Below are positions 14,895-21,743 of a stretch of DNA of 21,743 nt, one piece after another (position 1 is the first letter of the stretch; each line of letters begins with the position of its first letter). Source of the stretch: an uncultured archaeon (GTDB lineage Archaea > Halobacteriota > Methanosarcinia > Methanosarcinales > Methanoperedenaceae); the NCBI GenBank assembly GCA_902386085.1, contig CABMIA010000136.1, forward strand, positions 1 to 21,743, given 5' to 3'. Made by a program: the position numbers and the translations under genes. The notes under the pieces are model-generated. The model saw only the letters and a program-made list of their open reading frames with translations, was not told the origin of the DNA and made no database searches.

Positions 14895-15781
14895 TCACGC
14901 ATGGTAATACTCGGTACCTTTCTGCTGGACCGGGGAACCGCAGGGCTCCATTCCGGGGATCCCTATCGCGTCAGCGCGGCACTGCCTGCACAGCCTGAAC
15001 TGCGGCAGGAATTCCTCTGCGAGCGTCCTTGCCATCGTGAGTTCATCGCACTCCGGTGCTCTTTCTGTCTCAAACCTGTTAAGCGGTATCAGCGGGATTA
15101 TATTCATCAATATCGCGCCGCAATCACTCGATCTTCTGGCTATTTCTTTAATCTCTTCAAAATTGATCTCAGGGATAAGGACGGTGTTCACCTTGACATT
15201 CAGCCCTTCATCGCTTGCTTTTTTCACACCGAGGAACTGGTTCTCGATCAGTACCTTTGCACCTTCAACGCCCCTGTATGTTTTATCGTGGTAGCGCACA
15301 AAAGAATAAATCCTGGCGGCGACCTCAGGATCGACTGCGTTTATGGTGACAGTTACGCTTGTTACCCCGACTTCCACGAGCCGATCGACTTTTTCAGGAA
15401 GCAGAAGGCCATTGGAGGCCACGCATTTTATAAGTTCCGGATACTTTTCATGGACGAGGCGAAGTGTTTCAAACGTCTCTTCGTTAGCAAGAGATTCACC
15501 CGGTCCTGCTATCCCAACAACGCGCAGGTGAGGCATCTCTTTTATGTATTTATCAACCCTAACAAGCGCTTCCTGCGGATTAAGTATGACTCCCGCAACG
15601 CCTGGCCTGTGTTCGCATTTACCAGTTTCCGTATGCAGTAATTGCACTGGATATTGCATCGCGGCGCCACAGGTAAGTGGATTCTCGCGGTCGTGAAGTG
15701 TGCTTTTTCGTTGTAACAGGGATGCACACTGGTTAGATGCGCGAATTTTGAGCCGATGTTTCCCCAGCGTTCAGGTTTCAT
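14895..15781 (-). pseudogene. nifB: NifB, FeMo-cofactor precursor radical SAM enzyme, frameshifted
   Basis: NifB fuses iron-sulfur clusters and inserts a carbide to form NifB-co for nitrogenase. The N-terminal part has [20 protein letters not shown] and the radical SAM motif CNIQCNYC. The rest ([47 protein letters not shown]) is in the -1 frame. The switch occurs at the A-run on the - strand at 15618-15620: one extra A would join IRKLV directly to KCEHRPG and give about 295 residues, the normal size of short archaeal NifB without the NifX domain. No slippery heptamer is present. Likely a one-base sequencing deletion or recent mutation. The start may be the ATG at 15781 or the GTG at 15790. 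Confidence 0.88.
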
Positions 15782-15887
15782 GGTAACCACTTTTTATTCG
15801 TAATCAAACGAACAATTGGCGCTGATACTATATAGGTATTTTCCCAATTTTTAAGCTACACACTTCTTAATTAAATAAAACTAACGA

Positions 15888-16040
15888 TTACTTGACCTTG
15901 ACATCCAGCGAATGGCATGCAGGACAGCGCAGGTTCTTTCCTATTCCCTTGAACTCCTTGCCGCAGTCGTTACATATATATTCGCACATTGTGGAATCAC
16001 CCGAAATGTCGATGTCAAACATATCGCCTACACTGCACAT
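15888..16040 (-). CDS. 50-residue zinc-ribbon / rubredoxin-like protein (copy 2)
   Basis: A 50-codon gene with a near-perfect Shine-Dalgarno (AAAGGAGGTGAGAAT) directly before its ATG. The protein begins MCSVGDMFDIDISGD and holds YICNDCGKEFKGIGKN and LRCPACHSLDVKVK, with the same spacing of CxxC pairs as the copy at 14695. It lies upstream of nifB on the same strand (about 100-base gap) and is divergent from fprA, with 86 bases between the starts. FprA-type enzymes can take electrons from rubredoxins, so a redox role is possible, but the metal (zinc or iron) cannot be told from sequence. Confidence 0.8.
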   Translation of the reverse strand: MCSVGDMFDIDISGDSTMCEYICNDCGKEFKGIGKNLRCPACHSLDVKVK

Positions 16041-16126
16041 ATTCTCACCTCCTTTACATCTTTTCTGTTTCTAATCAATAAGTTTTAATCCCATGAGTTA
16101 AATAAGTATTCAACGGGAGATAAAAA

Positions 16127-17323
16127 ATGTCAAAAGTTGAGTTAATAGACGGTGTTTACTGGGTTGGAGCCGTGGACTGGAACCTGCGGGATTTCCACGG
16201 TTATACAACCCCGCGGGGAGGAACGTACAACGCATATCTTATCATAGATGAAAAAATCGCGCTTATCGATACAGTGAAAAAAGCTTTTTCCGGAGAGATG
16301 CTTGCCAGGATAAGCGAGATTATAGACCCTTCAAAAATCGACTACGTGGTTTCAAACCATGTTGAGATAGATCACTCGGGTTCACTTCCGGATATAATGG
16401 AAATAGCAAGGAACGCCCAGGTTATCACTTCGGAAAAGGGTAAGGAAGGATTATTAAGATATTACAGGGGCAACTGGAACCTGAGAACAGTAAAAACCGG
16501 CGATGAACTGGAGCTTGGGAAAAAAACGCTGTTTTTCATCAATGCAGCGATGCTTCACTGGCCTGACAGCATGTCCACGTACATAAAAGAAGATAAGCTC
16601 CTGCTTTCCAACGATTTGTTCGGGCAGCACATTGCATCATCATTCAGGTTTGAGGAGGACGCATGCTGCCCTCCCGGATATGAACGTGATGTCGTGATGG
16701 AAGAGGCGGCAAAGTATTACGCCAACATCTTTATGCAATTCGGGGCACTTATCCTTAAAAAGATCGAGGAGTTTCAAAAACTTGGTATTCAGATAAAAAT
16801 GATCGGACCTTCCCACGGGATAATATGGAAAAACCCGGAGAAGATAATAGATGCTTATGTTAACTGGGCGAAAGGGATCTCAGCGCAGAAAGCAGTGGTT
16901 ATCTATGATACCATGTGGGAGAGCACCGAGATCATGGCAAAGGAGATCATAAAAGGTGTATCCGAGTCCGGCGTAGAAGCATCGCTCTTCCATCTAAGAA
17001 GGAATGAATGGAGCGAAATAATGAAAGAAGTGCTCGAATCCCGCGCGGTTATCATTGGTTCGCCAACCCTGCATAACGATCTTTTCCCCACTGTGGGTGG
17101 ATTTTTAGTGTATCTGACGGGTCTGAGACCAAAGAATAAAATATGGGCTACCTTTGGATCGTACGGCTGGGCAGGAGGCGGGGTGAAAGGGATAAACGAC
17201 AAATTAAAATCCGCTGGTAATGAGCCGGTAGAGTCCCTGGAGGTCAGGTTCAGGCCGGATGAGATGGATCTGGCTAATTGCTATGCGATGGGACAGAGGA
17301 TCGCTTCCCAGGTCAAAGCTTAA
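16127..17323 (+). CDS. fprA: A-type flavoprotein FprA, F420H2 oxidase / flavodiiron protein
   Basis: A 398-residue flavodiiron protein that reduces oxygen to water, protecting anaerobes; the methanogen enzyme uses F420H2 as donor. The N-terminal metallo-beta-lactamase domain has the diiron set H78, E80, D82, H83 (NHVEIDHSG), H144, D163 and H230. From about 252 a flavodoxin domain follows (VVIYDTMWESTEIMA phosphate loop, IIGSPTLHND, FGSYGWAGGG). All ligands are present and length is typical. GGGAGA at 16115-16120 is the ribosome site. The divergent small zinc-ribbon gene may supply a partner. The stop overlaps the stop of the convergent 48-residue gene by four bases. Confidence 0.95.
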   Translation: MSKVELIDGVYWVGAVDWNLRDFHGYTTPRGGTYNAYLIIDEKIALIDTVKKAFSGEMLARISEIIDPSKIDYVVSNHVEIDHSGSLPDIMEIARNAQVITSEKGKEGLLRYYRGNWNLRTVKTGDELELGKKTLFFINAAMLHWPDSMSTYIKEDKLLLSNDLFGQHIASSFRFEEDACCPPGYERDVVMEEAAKYYANIFMQFGALILKKIEEFQKLGIQIKMIGPSHGIIWKNPEKIIDAYVNWAKGISAQKAVVIYDTMWESTEIMAKEIIKGVSESGVEASLFHLRRNEWSEIMKEVLESRAVIIGSPTLHNDLFPTVGGFLVYLTGLRPKNKIWATFGSYGWAGGGVKGINDKLKSAGNEPVESLEVRFRPDEMDLANCYAMGQRIASQVKA

Positions 17324-17466
17324 CGCAGTTGCATGGATTGAGGCCTGATATAATAAAGACGATAGCGCAGGCACTGCTTGAAATTTTCCCCCTCGAAATC
17401 GCAGGGTTCTAGATCTGCCGCAGTGCATTTTTCTCCTGAACAGAAGCCGCATTTTTCAATTGCCAT
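17320..17466 (-). CDS. 48-residue Cys-rich protein
   Basis: A short gene: ATG at 17466, TAA at 17320-17322, with GAGGT seven bases before the ATG. The protein starts MAIEKCGFCSGEKCTAADLE and has five cysteines at 6, 9, 14, 22 and 32 (CxxCxxxxC, then LEPCDF and FKQCLRY). This arrangement suggests a metal or iron-sulfur cluster site, resembling small Cys-rich proteins seen near redox genes in methanogens. I know no family for it. It ends four bases inside the convergent fprA stop and follows the surface-protein gene on the same strand by about 100 bases, with a terminator hairpin between. Confidence 0.65.
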   Translation of the reverse strand: MAIEKCGFCSGEKCTAADLEPCDFEGENFKQCLRYRLYYIRPQSMQLR

Positions 17467-17542
17467 GATTAAACCTCAGGTAGAGATGTTAAAGCGGTGT
17501 ATTATTTGTTTCGGTTATAATGAGCAGAATATCAGAGAACCC

Positions 17543-17578
17543 AAAAAAATAAAGAAGAAGGCTTTATATTACCTTCTT
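17543..17578 (-). terminator. Hairpin and T-run ending the surface-protein gene
   Basis: AAGAAGG (17555-17561) pairs with CCTTCTT (17572-17578) across a 10-base loop that contains the stop codon of the gene ending at 17569. On the - strand a run of seven T (17543-17549) follows six bases further on. This looks like an intrinsic-type terminator. Confidence 0.55.
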
Positions 17579-19182
17579 GCCAGTAACAATGCAGTCATTA
17601 GCATCCCGATTACAGAGACAGCCTCGAAGGCAGGTGCCTTTTGCGTATCTGTGGGCCCGCCTGAAACGACTACGTAAACCCTGAACTGGCGCGATGGCAC
17701 GGCGCAGGGCGGTACGGATTTCCTGCAGGCAGGATCCCCGGCTGCGATCAATGTAGCGCGTCCGGGCTTGTGTGCCCTGTAAATTCCCTGGGCGCCCCTG
17801 ACGACCAGTACATTCACTTCGCGGCTGATCACGGTCTGGTCGTCTATCGAGATGTTCCAGTCATATTCCTGGCCGAGATTGAGCAGGAAGGTTTCATTGA
17901 CCTCAAGCGTAATGGTCTTGCCATCATCTGCAAGCGTGACGGTTCTGGCTCCCTGGGCGGTTCCTGCAGGTTCTGCTGGGGTCGTCTCCGGTTCGACAAG
18001 GATTTCGATAGTGTGCTGCGAATAGTGCGGAACGTAGATCATTATCTGTCCTTTACTATCCTGGACAGACGATATCCAGCAAAGAGGCCGGTCAGTACCA
18101 TTGAAAATCATGTCCGGGTTATCGCCGCAATCCAGAGGCTCGCTGTCATAATTGATCCTGAGCCGCTCCCCGTGGCCAATGACAAGAGAAGCGTTGTCAA
18201 GGTTCATAATAATGATCCGCCCGGCAGTTTCAGAAGAATTTATGCTCAGCCTTATCCTGTCTTTCTCCATTTCCCTGATGCTCAGATTCATCCTTTCCGA
18301 GTAGTTGATCGCATTAACAGTCCTGTTGCGGCCAAATGCTATCTCCATGCCCACTCCGTTATCCTCAATTTCTTGCGAGACCTTCTTTTGCAGATTGTAG
18401 GACATATTCAAATTTACCGGGGCTGCACGGAAAAACGCATAGCTATTGGCTGGCATTTCGATTTTGACCTGACCGCCTCCCGTGGAGATGGAAGTTGCAT
18501 TTGCTCCCCCGACGTATCCCACAACGTCGCCTGATCCGATCCTGATAAGGGAATCCTCTTTTGCGGCTGTTACTCCTGATGCAAGCGCAAATGCGATATG
18601 TCGTACCGATGAAGCCGACCCGTTCGACTTAGTCATTATATTTATTATTGCTGACGGGTTATCGTGGATCCGGATTATTGTCTCACCGCTGGTATCTTCG
18701 ATCCTCGTTTGTGAACCCTCTGACTCAATTGATCTGAAATTGAAATCACAGCTTATGTTGAATAAGGGGGTGCCATTTATGGCATAGTTAAGTATGGAGC
18801 TATTCTGCCTGTCGATAGCAAAATTTACGTATTCCCCGTAGGAGTTATCTTCAGAGCTTAAAAAGCCCATGCCCTCCATTTCCCGTTCCTGCCTCATACT
18901 TTTTCCCTCTTCCATCATTTTGGAAGCTTTTTCCCGGGCATAATTCATTTCCTCCCGGTAACTCCTATTTTCCCGGTAGCTGATATTCTCCCGGTCCATA
19001 CTTTCCCGGTCGCCTGAATTTTGGCCGTCACTTTTATTTTTCTGATCCCCGGCATTTCCCAGGTCACCTATGCTTTTCTGGTCGCTTGTTTGTTGCAGAT
19101 CTTCCATCCGGGCCAGAACAGGATGGATAATTGTAATTATCAGAACAGCAATAGCCAAACTCAAAATAATATACCGTTTCAT
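17569..19182 (-). CDS. Exported surface protein with PGF-CTERM-like tail
   Basis: 537 residues. Residues 1-24 are a signal peptide (hydrophobic core LSLAIAVLIITII, cut near VLA). Residues about 30-115 are charged low-complexity sequence with six-residue repeats of the YREN(I/R)S type. A Ser/Asn/Gly-rich beta region with many N-glycosylation sequons (about 120-400) follows. Residues about 412-507 form a compact domain (EYDWNISID, VLVVRGAQGIYRAHKPGRATL, DPACRKSVPPCAVPS) resembling a chagasin/I42-type inhibitor fold by eye. The C-terminus is APAFEAVSVIG, a hydrophobic helix and ARR, like the PGF-CTERM archaeosortase signal but with PAF for PGF. AAGGAGG before the ATG is a strong ribosome site. 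Probably membrane-anchored at the S-layer; the role is unknown. Confidence 0.8.
   Translation of the reverse strand: MKRYIILSLAIAVLIITIIHPVLARMEDLQQTSDQKSIGDLGNAGDQKNKSDGQNSGDRESMDRENISYRENRSYREEMNYAREKASKMMEEGKSMRQEREMEGMGFLSSEDNSYGEYVNFAIDRQNSSILNYAINGTPLFNISCDFNFRSIESEGSQTRIEDTSGETIIRIHDNPSAIINIMTKSNGSASSVRHIAFALASGVTAAKEDSLIRIGSGDVVGYVGGANATSISTGGGQVKIEMPANSYAFFRAAPVNLNMSYNLQKKVSQEIEDNGVGMEIAFGRNRTVNAINYSERMNLSIREMEKDRIRLSINSSETAGRIIIMNLDNASLVIGHGERLRINYDSEPLDCGDNPDMIFNGTDRPLCWISSVQDSKGQIMIYVPHYSQHTIEILVEPETTPAEPAGTAQGARTVTLADDGKTITLEVNETFLLNLGQEYDWNISIDDQTVISREVNVLVVRGAQGIYRAHKPGRATLIAAGDPACRKSVPPCAVPSRQFRVYVVVSGGPTDTQKAPAFEAVSVIGMLMTALLLARR
18954..19009 (-). repeat. 18-base in-frame repeat in the surface-protein gene
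   Basis: CCCGG occurs at 18954, 18972, 18990 and 19005, spaced 18, 18 and 15 bases. On the - strand this encodes a series of six-residue units such as RENISY and RENRSY. Copy number at such repeats tends to vary between strains. Confidence 0.6.
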
Positions 19183-19273
19183 AACTAACCTCCTTATTGA
19201 TAATTTATGACATCTCTTAATTAAATGTTTCTACTCAGAAAATTATTTTACAACCACCACCCTATAATCTTCC

Positions 19274-20536
19274 ATGGCAGACCTCTTAATAAAAAACGGC
19301 CGCATAATCACAATGAACGGTATGATGATCGACAGGGGAGTGGTAATAGTAGATAAAGGATTGATAACATTTGTCGGGAAGGATAGCCTGGAAAAAGCAG
19401 ATAAAGTGATAGATGCAAAAGGCTGTGCGGTCATGCCGGGTCTTATCAATGCCCATACCCATCTTGCCATGACCCTTTTTCGCGGGTTTGCAGACGACTT
19501 AGCATATGACGAATGGACAAAAAAGATCCAGGCAGCGGAGATGAATCTCACCCCTGAAGATGTAAGGGCTGGCGCTTATCTTGGCGTGCTTGAGATGATA
19601 AAATCCGGTACTACAGCTTTTGCAGATATGTATATCCACATGGATGAAGTGGCAAAGGTCGTGGAAGAAACCGGTATGAGGGCTGCGCTTGGATACGGGA
19701 TGATCGAAGGGATGAACGAGGATTCGGAGACGAAACTGCGAAGCCGGGAAAGATTTTCAAAACAATGGAAGGGCGCAGCAAACGGCAGGATTACGACCAT
19801 GTACGCTCCGCATTCAGCGGCATCGTGTTCAAAAGAATTCCTGGAAAAAGTAAAGCAACTGGCTGCGAAGGACAAAAGCAGGATCCATATCCATGTTCTC
19901 GAAACACAGGATGAATTGCTTTGGATGAAGAAAAAATACGGGATGTGTTCAATAAATCTTCTCAAGAGCATGGAATTCCTCGGGCCCGATGTTCTTGCCG
20001 CGCACTGCGTATGGCTTTCTGATGGTGACATTGATATCCTGGAAAACAGGAAGGTCAACGTAGTACACTGTCCATCGAGCAATATGGCCCTCGGTGCAGG
20101 TATTGCACCCGTGCCGAAGATGCTTGAAAAAGGGATTAACGTTGCCCTGGGCACAGATGGCGCTGCATCAGGAGGAAATCTTGATATGTGGAAAGAGATG
20201 AGGATGGCCTCGTACCTTCATAAGCTCAAAGACCCACGAACAATGCCCGCATTAAAAGTGATTGAGATGGCGACTGTGAACGGCGCGCGGGCGGTTGGGA
20301 TAGATGCGGGTGTGCTCAGACCAGGCTGCCTGGCTGACATCATTATTGTGGAAATGAAAAAACCGCAATTCACATCATCAAATCTGGTTTCGGCTCTTGT
20401 GCTCGGAGCAGGCGGTTGTGATGTGAGAACGACGATTGCGAATGGGAAAATCTTGATGGAGGATAATAAGGTGCTGGCGTTTGATGAGAAAAAAATAATC
20501 GAGGAAGCAAGAACAGCAATGTCTAATTTCGATTAG
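19274..20536 (+). CDS. Amidohydrolase, SAH/MTA/5'-deoxyadenosine deaminase family
   Basis: A 420-residue zinc amidohydrolase. Metal ligands are H61 and H63 (NAHTHLAMTLFRG), H207 (HIHVLE, with E210 as acid-base), H244 (AAHCVWLSD) and D295 (LGTDGAASGG). The C-terminal strand domain (DIIIVEM, VRTTIANGKILM) completes the fold. In methanogens, members (DadD/MtaD type) deaminate 5'-deoxyadenosine, S-adenosylhomocysteine and methylthioadenosine, recycling by-products of SAM chemistry, which fits an archaeon with many radical SAM enzymes. The exact substrate cannot be read from sequence. No Shine-Dalgarno is visible, and a weak TATA-like TTATTTTA lies 27 bases upstream. It is divergent from the surface-protein gene. 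Confidence 0.9.
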   Translation: MADLLIKNGRIITMNGMMIDRGVVIVDKGLITFVGKDSLEKADKVIDAKGCAVMPGLINAHTHLAMTLFRGFADDLAYDEWTKKIQAAEMNLTPEDVRAGAYLGVLEMIKSGTTAFADMYIHMDEVAKVVEETGMRAALGYGMIEGMNEDSETKLRSRERFSKQWKGAANGRITTMYAPHSAASCSKEFLEKVKQLAAKDKSRIHIHVLETQDELLWMKKKYGMCSINLLKSMEFLGPDVLAAHCVWLSDGDIDILENRKVNVVHCPSSNMALGAGIAPVPKMLEKGINVALGTDGAASGGNLDMWKEMRMASYLHKLKDPRTMPALKVIEMATVNGARAVGIDAGVLRPGCLADIIIVEMKKPQFTSSNLVSALVLGAGGCDVRTTIANGKILMEDNKVLAFDEKKIIEEARTAMSNFD

Positions 20537-20586
20537 AGATGTGTTTATTAAGTATGTGTAATATTATTAACGAATAGGTTAGAATT

Positions 20587-21743
20587 ATGGCTGGAGATCT
20601 AAAAGAAATATACCATTTATTTAATCCAGACAAAGCCCTGTTTGACGATGACCTGGTAAAATATTATGTTAAGATAGACAAGAATGAGGAAAACATTAAG
20701 GAATTGCAGGTCCGCCTCGAACTGGGATTAGAAACGCATGAGCCTGTCAAAATTCTTTTTACAGGGCACAGAGGTTCAGGAAAAACCACAGCATTGAACA
20801 GGCTATCTTCAAAATTAAATGACCGGTTTTTTATTGTGAATTACAGCGTATTTGACCTTCTGGATTATAATGATATCACTTACACTGATGTTTTGTTTTC
20901 AATTCTGACCAAAATCCTGGAAAAAGCGCATCAGGACGGCATCGGTCTTGGAGCGAGTCTTAATAAAAGAGCGGAAAAATGGAGCAGTTCCATTATAAAA
21001 ACGACGACTTCAGAAAAAGGTAAAGAAGGCGGGATCGGCATCAACCTGCCGTTCTACTTCCTTGAGATCATGGGGCGGATGAAAAGCGAGACAACCACCC
21101 GCCTAGACGTCAGGAAAGAGATAGAACCGCGTGTTTCCGAACTTATCAGTATAATCAATGATACCATCTTTGAGATGGAAAGGACGGATAAACAGGTGCT
21201 TGTCATCATCGACAACCTTGAAAAAATAGACCCCAGCAAAGCGCTGACTCTTTTTTATGAACATGCAACTCAACTGACCCAGCCTATTTGTAAGATAATA
21301 TACACATTCCCTATATCGCTTAAAAGTTCCGATAGTCTTGTTAAAATAAAAATTGATACATGCGATGTTTTTATCCACCCGTTAATAAAATTATATGACC
21401 GTGACGGCAATCCTGAAACCAAAGGCAGATTTTTTATGAAACAAATCGTTTCAAAAAGAGTCTCTCTTGATTTGTTTGAACCTGAAGCTTTGGAATATAT
21501 CATTAATATGAGTGGGGGTATTGTAAGAGAATATGTTAGAATGATTAGAGACTCAGCCGTAAAAGCTATGGCAAAAGGAAAAAAATCGATTGATAAAGAC
21601 ATTGTTTCAGATATAGTAAACCATCTTAAGTACCTTTATCAGTCACAATTAAGTGATTCAGATCTTAAGGCACTTATAGATGTATATAGGACAAAGGATA
21701 TAAAGTGTAACGAACAGCTTTTGAGCAATATGAGTGTTTTGGA
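20587..21743 (+). CDS. P-loop ATPase with C-terminal winged-helix region (cut by the window end)
   Basis: The frame is open from the ATG at 20587 to the end of the window (385 codons seen). Walker A is GHRGSGKTTALN near residue 60-71 and Walker B is VLVIIDNLEKID near 203-214. Later MSGGIVREYVRMIRDSA and a helical end resemble the lid and winged-helix of ORC/Cdc6- or STAND-like ATPases. The opening FNPDKALFDDDLVKYYVKID is typical of stand-alone AAA proteins encoded in accessory and defence islands. The partner gene, if any, lies beyond the window. The only ribosome site is a weak AGGTTAG. Function unknown. Confidence 0.85.
   Translation, partial: MAGDLKEIYHLFNPDKALFDDDLVKYYVKIDKNEENIKELQVRLELGLETHEPVKILFTGHRGSGKTTALNRLSSKLNDRFFIVNYSVFDLLDYNDITYTDVLFSILTKILEKAHQDGIGLGASLNKRAEKWSSSIIKTTTSEKGKEGGIGINLPFYFLEIMGRMKSETTTRLDVRKEIEPRVSELISIINDTIFEMERTDKQVLVIIDNLEKIDPSKALTLFYEHATQLTQPICKIIYTFPISLKSSDSLVKIKIDTCDVFIHPLIKLYDRDGNPETKGRFFMKQIVSKRVSLDLFEPEALEYIINMSGGIVREYVRMIRDSAVKAMAKGKKSIDKDIVSDIVNHLKYLYQSQLSDSDLKALIDVYRTKDIKCNEQLLSNMSVL

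Noticed and set aside
15610..15630. Programmed -1 frameshift in nifB
   Set aside because: The site reads GTAAAT in frame, without an X-XXY-YYZ slippery heptamer or an obvious downstream structure, and nifB is not known to use frameshifting. A lost A is simpler.
14877..15641. 254-codon + strand frame opposite nifB
   Set aside because: The - strand encodes conserved NifB sequence; the + strand product is Phe/Cys/Arg-rich shadow sequence.
17770..18534. 254-codon + strand frame inside the surface-protein gene
   Set aside because: The opposite strand has a signal peptide, repeats, a strong ribosome site and a sorting tail, so the + frame is a shadow.

Overview
The window is archaeal and reads as a methane-cycling member of the Methanosarcinales-type Euryarchaeota. 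It has an archaeal class-1 release factor (aRF1), beta-RFAP synthase for tetrahydromethanopterin synthesis, an FprA-type F420H2 oxidase, an archaeal NifB, a CxxC-x17-CxxC protein and a surface protein with a PGF-CTERM-like tail. Candidatus Methanoperedens (ANME-2d) is my best guess, but the sequence alone does not prove it. Some genes have Shine-Dalgarno sites (GGTGA, GGAGG). Others have no such site but a TATA-like box about 25 bases before the start codon, as expected for leaderless mRNAs.

Layout. 1-408: two tandem genes for an RGG/zinc-knuckle protein, the first cut by the window edge; the overlapping 93 nt are identical. 499-1815 (-): a small unknown protein and a CDF metal exporter. 1887-4099: a DUF1805 protein, a REC-PAS protein that ends just after its PAS domain, and a second CDF exporter converging on it. 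4242-5324: a site-2 protease. 5495-6918 (-): an AT-rich accessory cassette of four tightly packed small genes, including one 42-codon gene, with unusual repeats at both ends. 7012-8492: a ferritin-like protein and beta-RFAP synthase. 8598-10217: aRF1, split by an in-frame TAA exactly between its catalytic and C-terminal domains, then a DUF1284 protein. 10273-11664: a DUF234-type ATPase. 11696-14598 (-): a likely operon uvrC / receiver domain / HisA-HisF-like protein. 14695-16040 (-): nifB, broken by a one-base frameshift and sandwiched between two paralogous 50-residue zinc-ribbon genes. 16127-17323: FprA. 17320-19182 (-): a 48-residue Cys-rich protein and a large surface protein. 19274-20536: an SAH/MTA/5'-deoxyadenosine deaminase-like enzyme. 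20587 to the end: a P-loop ATPase cut by the window edge.

Most genes are housekeeping or metabolic and read as unconnected neighbours. Possible functional groups are nifB with its zinc-ribbon neighbours and FprA (iron-sulfur, redox and oxygen protection), and the AT-rich cassette, which has the compactness of a toxin-antitoxin or similar module. The most striking observation is the stop codon inside the release-factor gene. The organism's only class-1 release factor would need read-through of the very signal it recognises to be made in full, unless the base is a sequencing error or the truncated form works. No gap between genes exceeds 300 bases. No tRNA, rRNA, CRISPR array, transposase or integrase was recognised.
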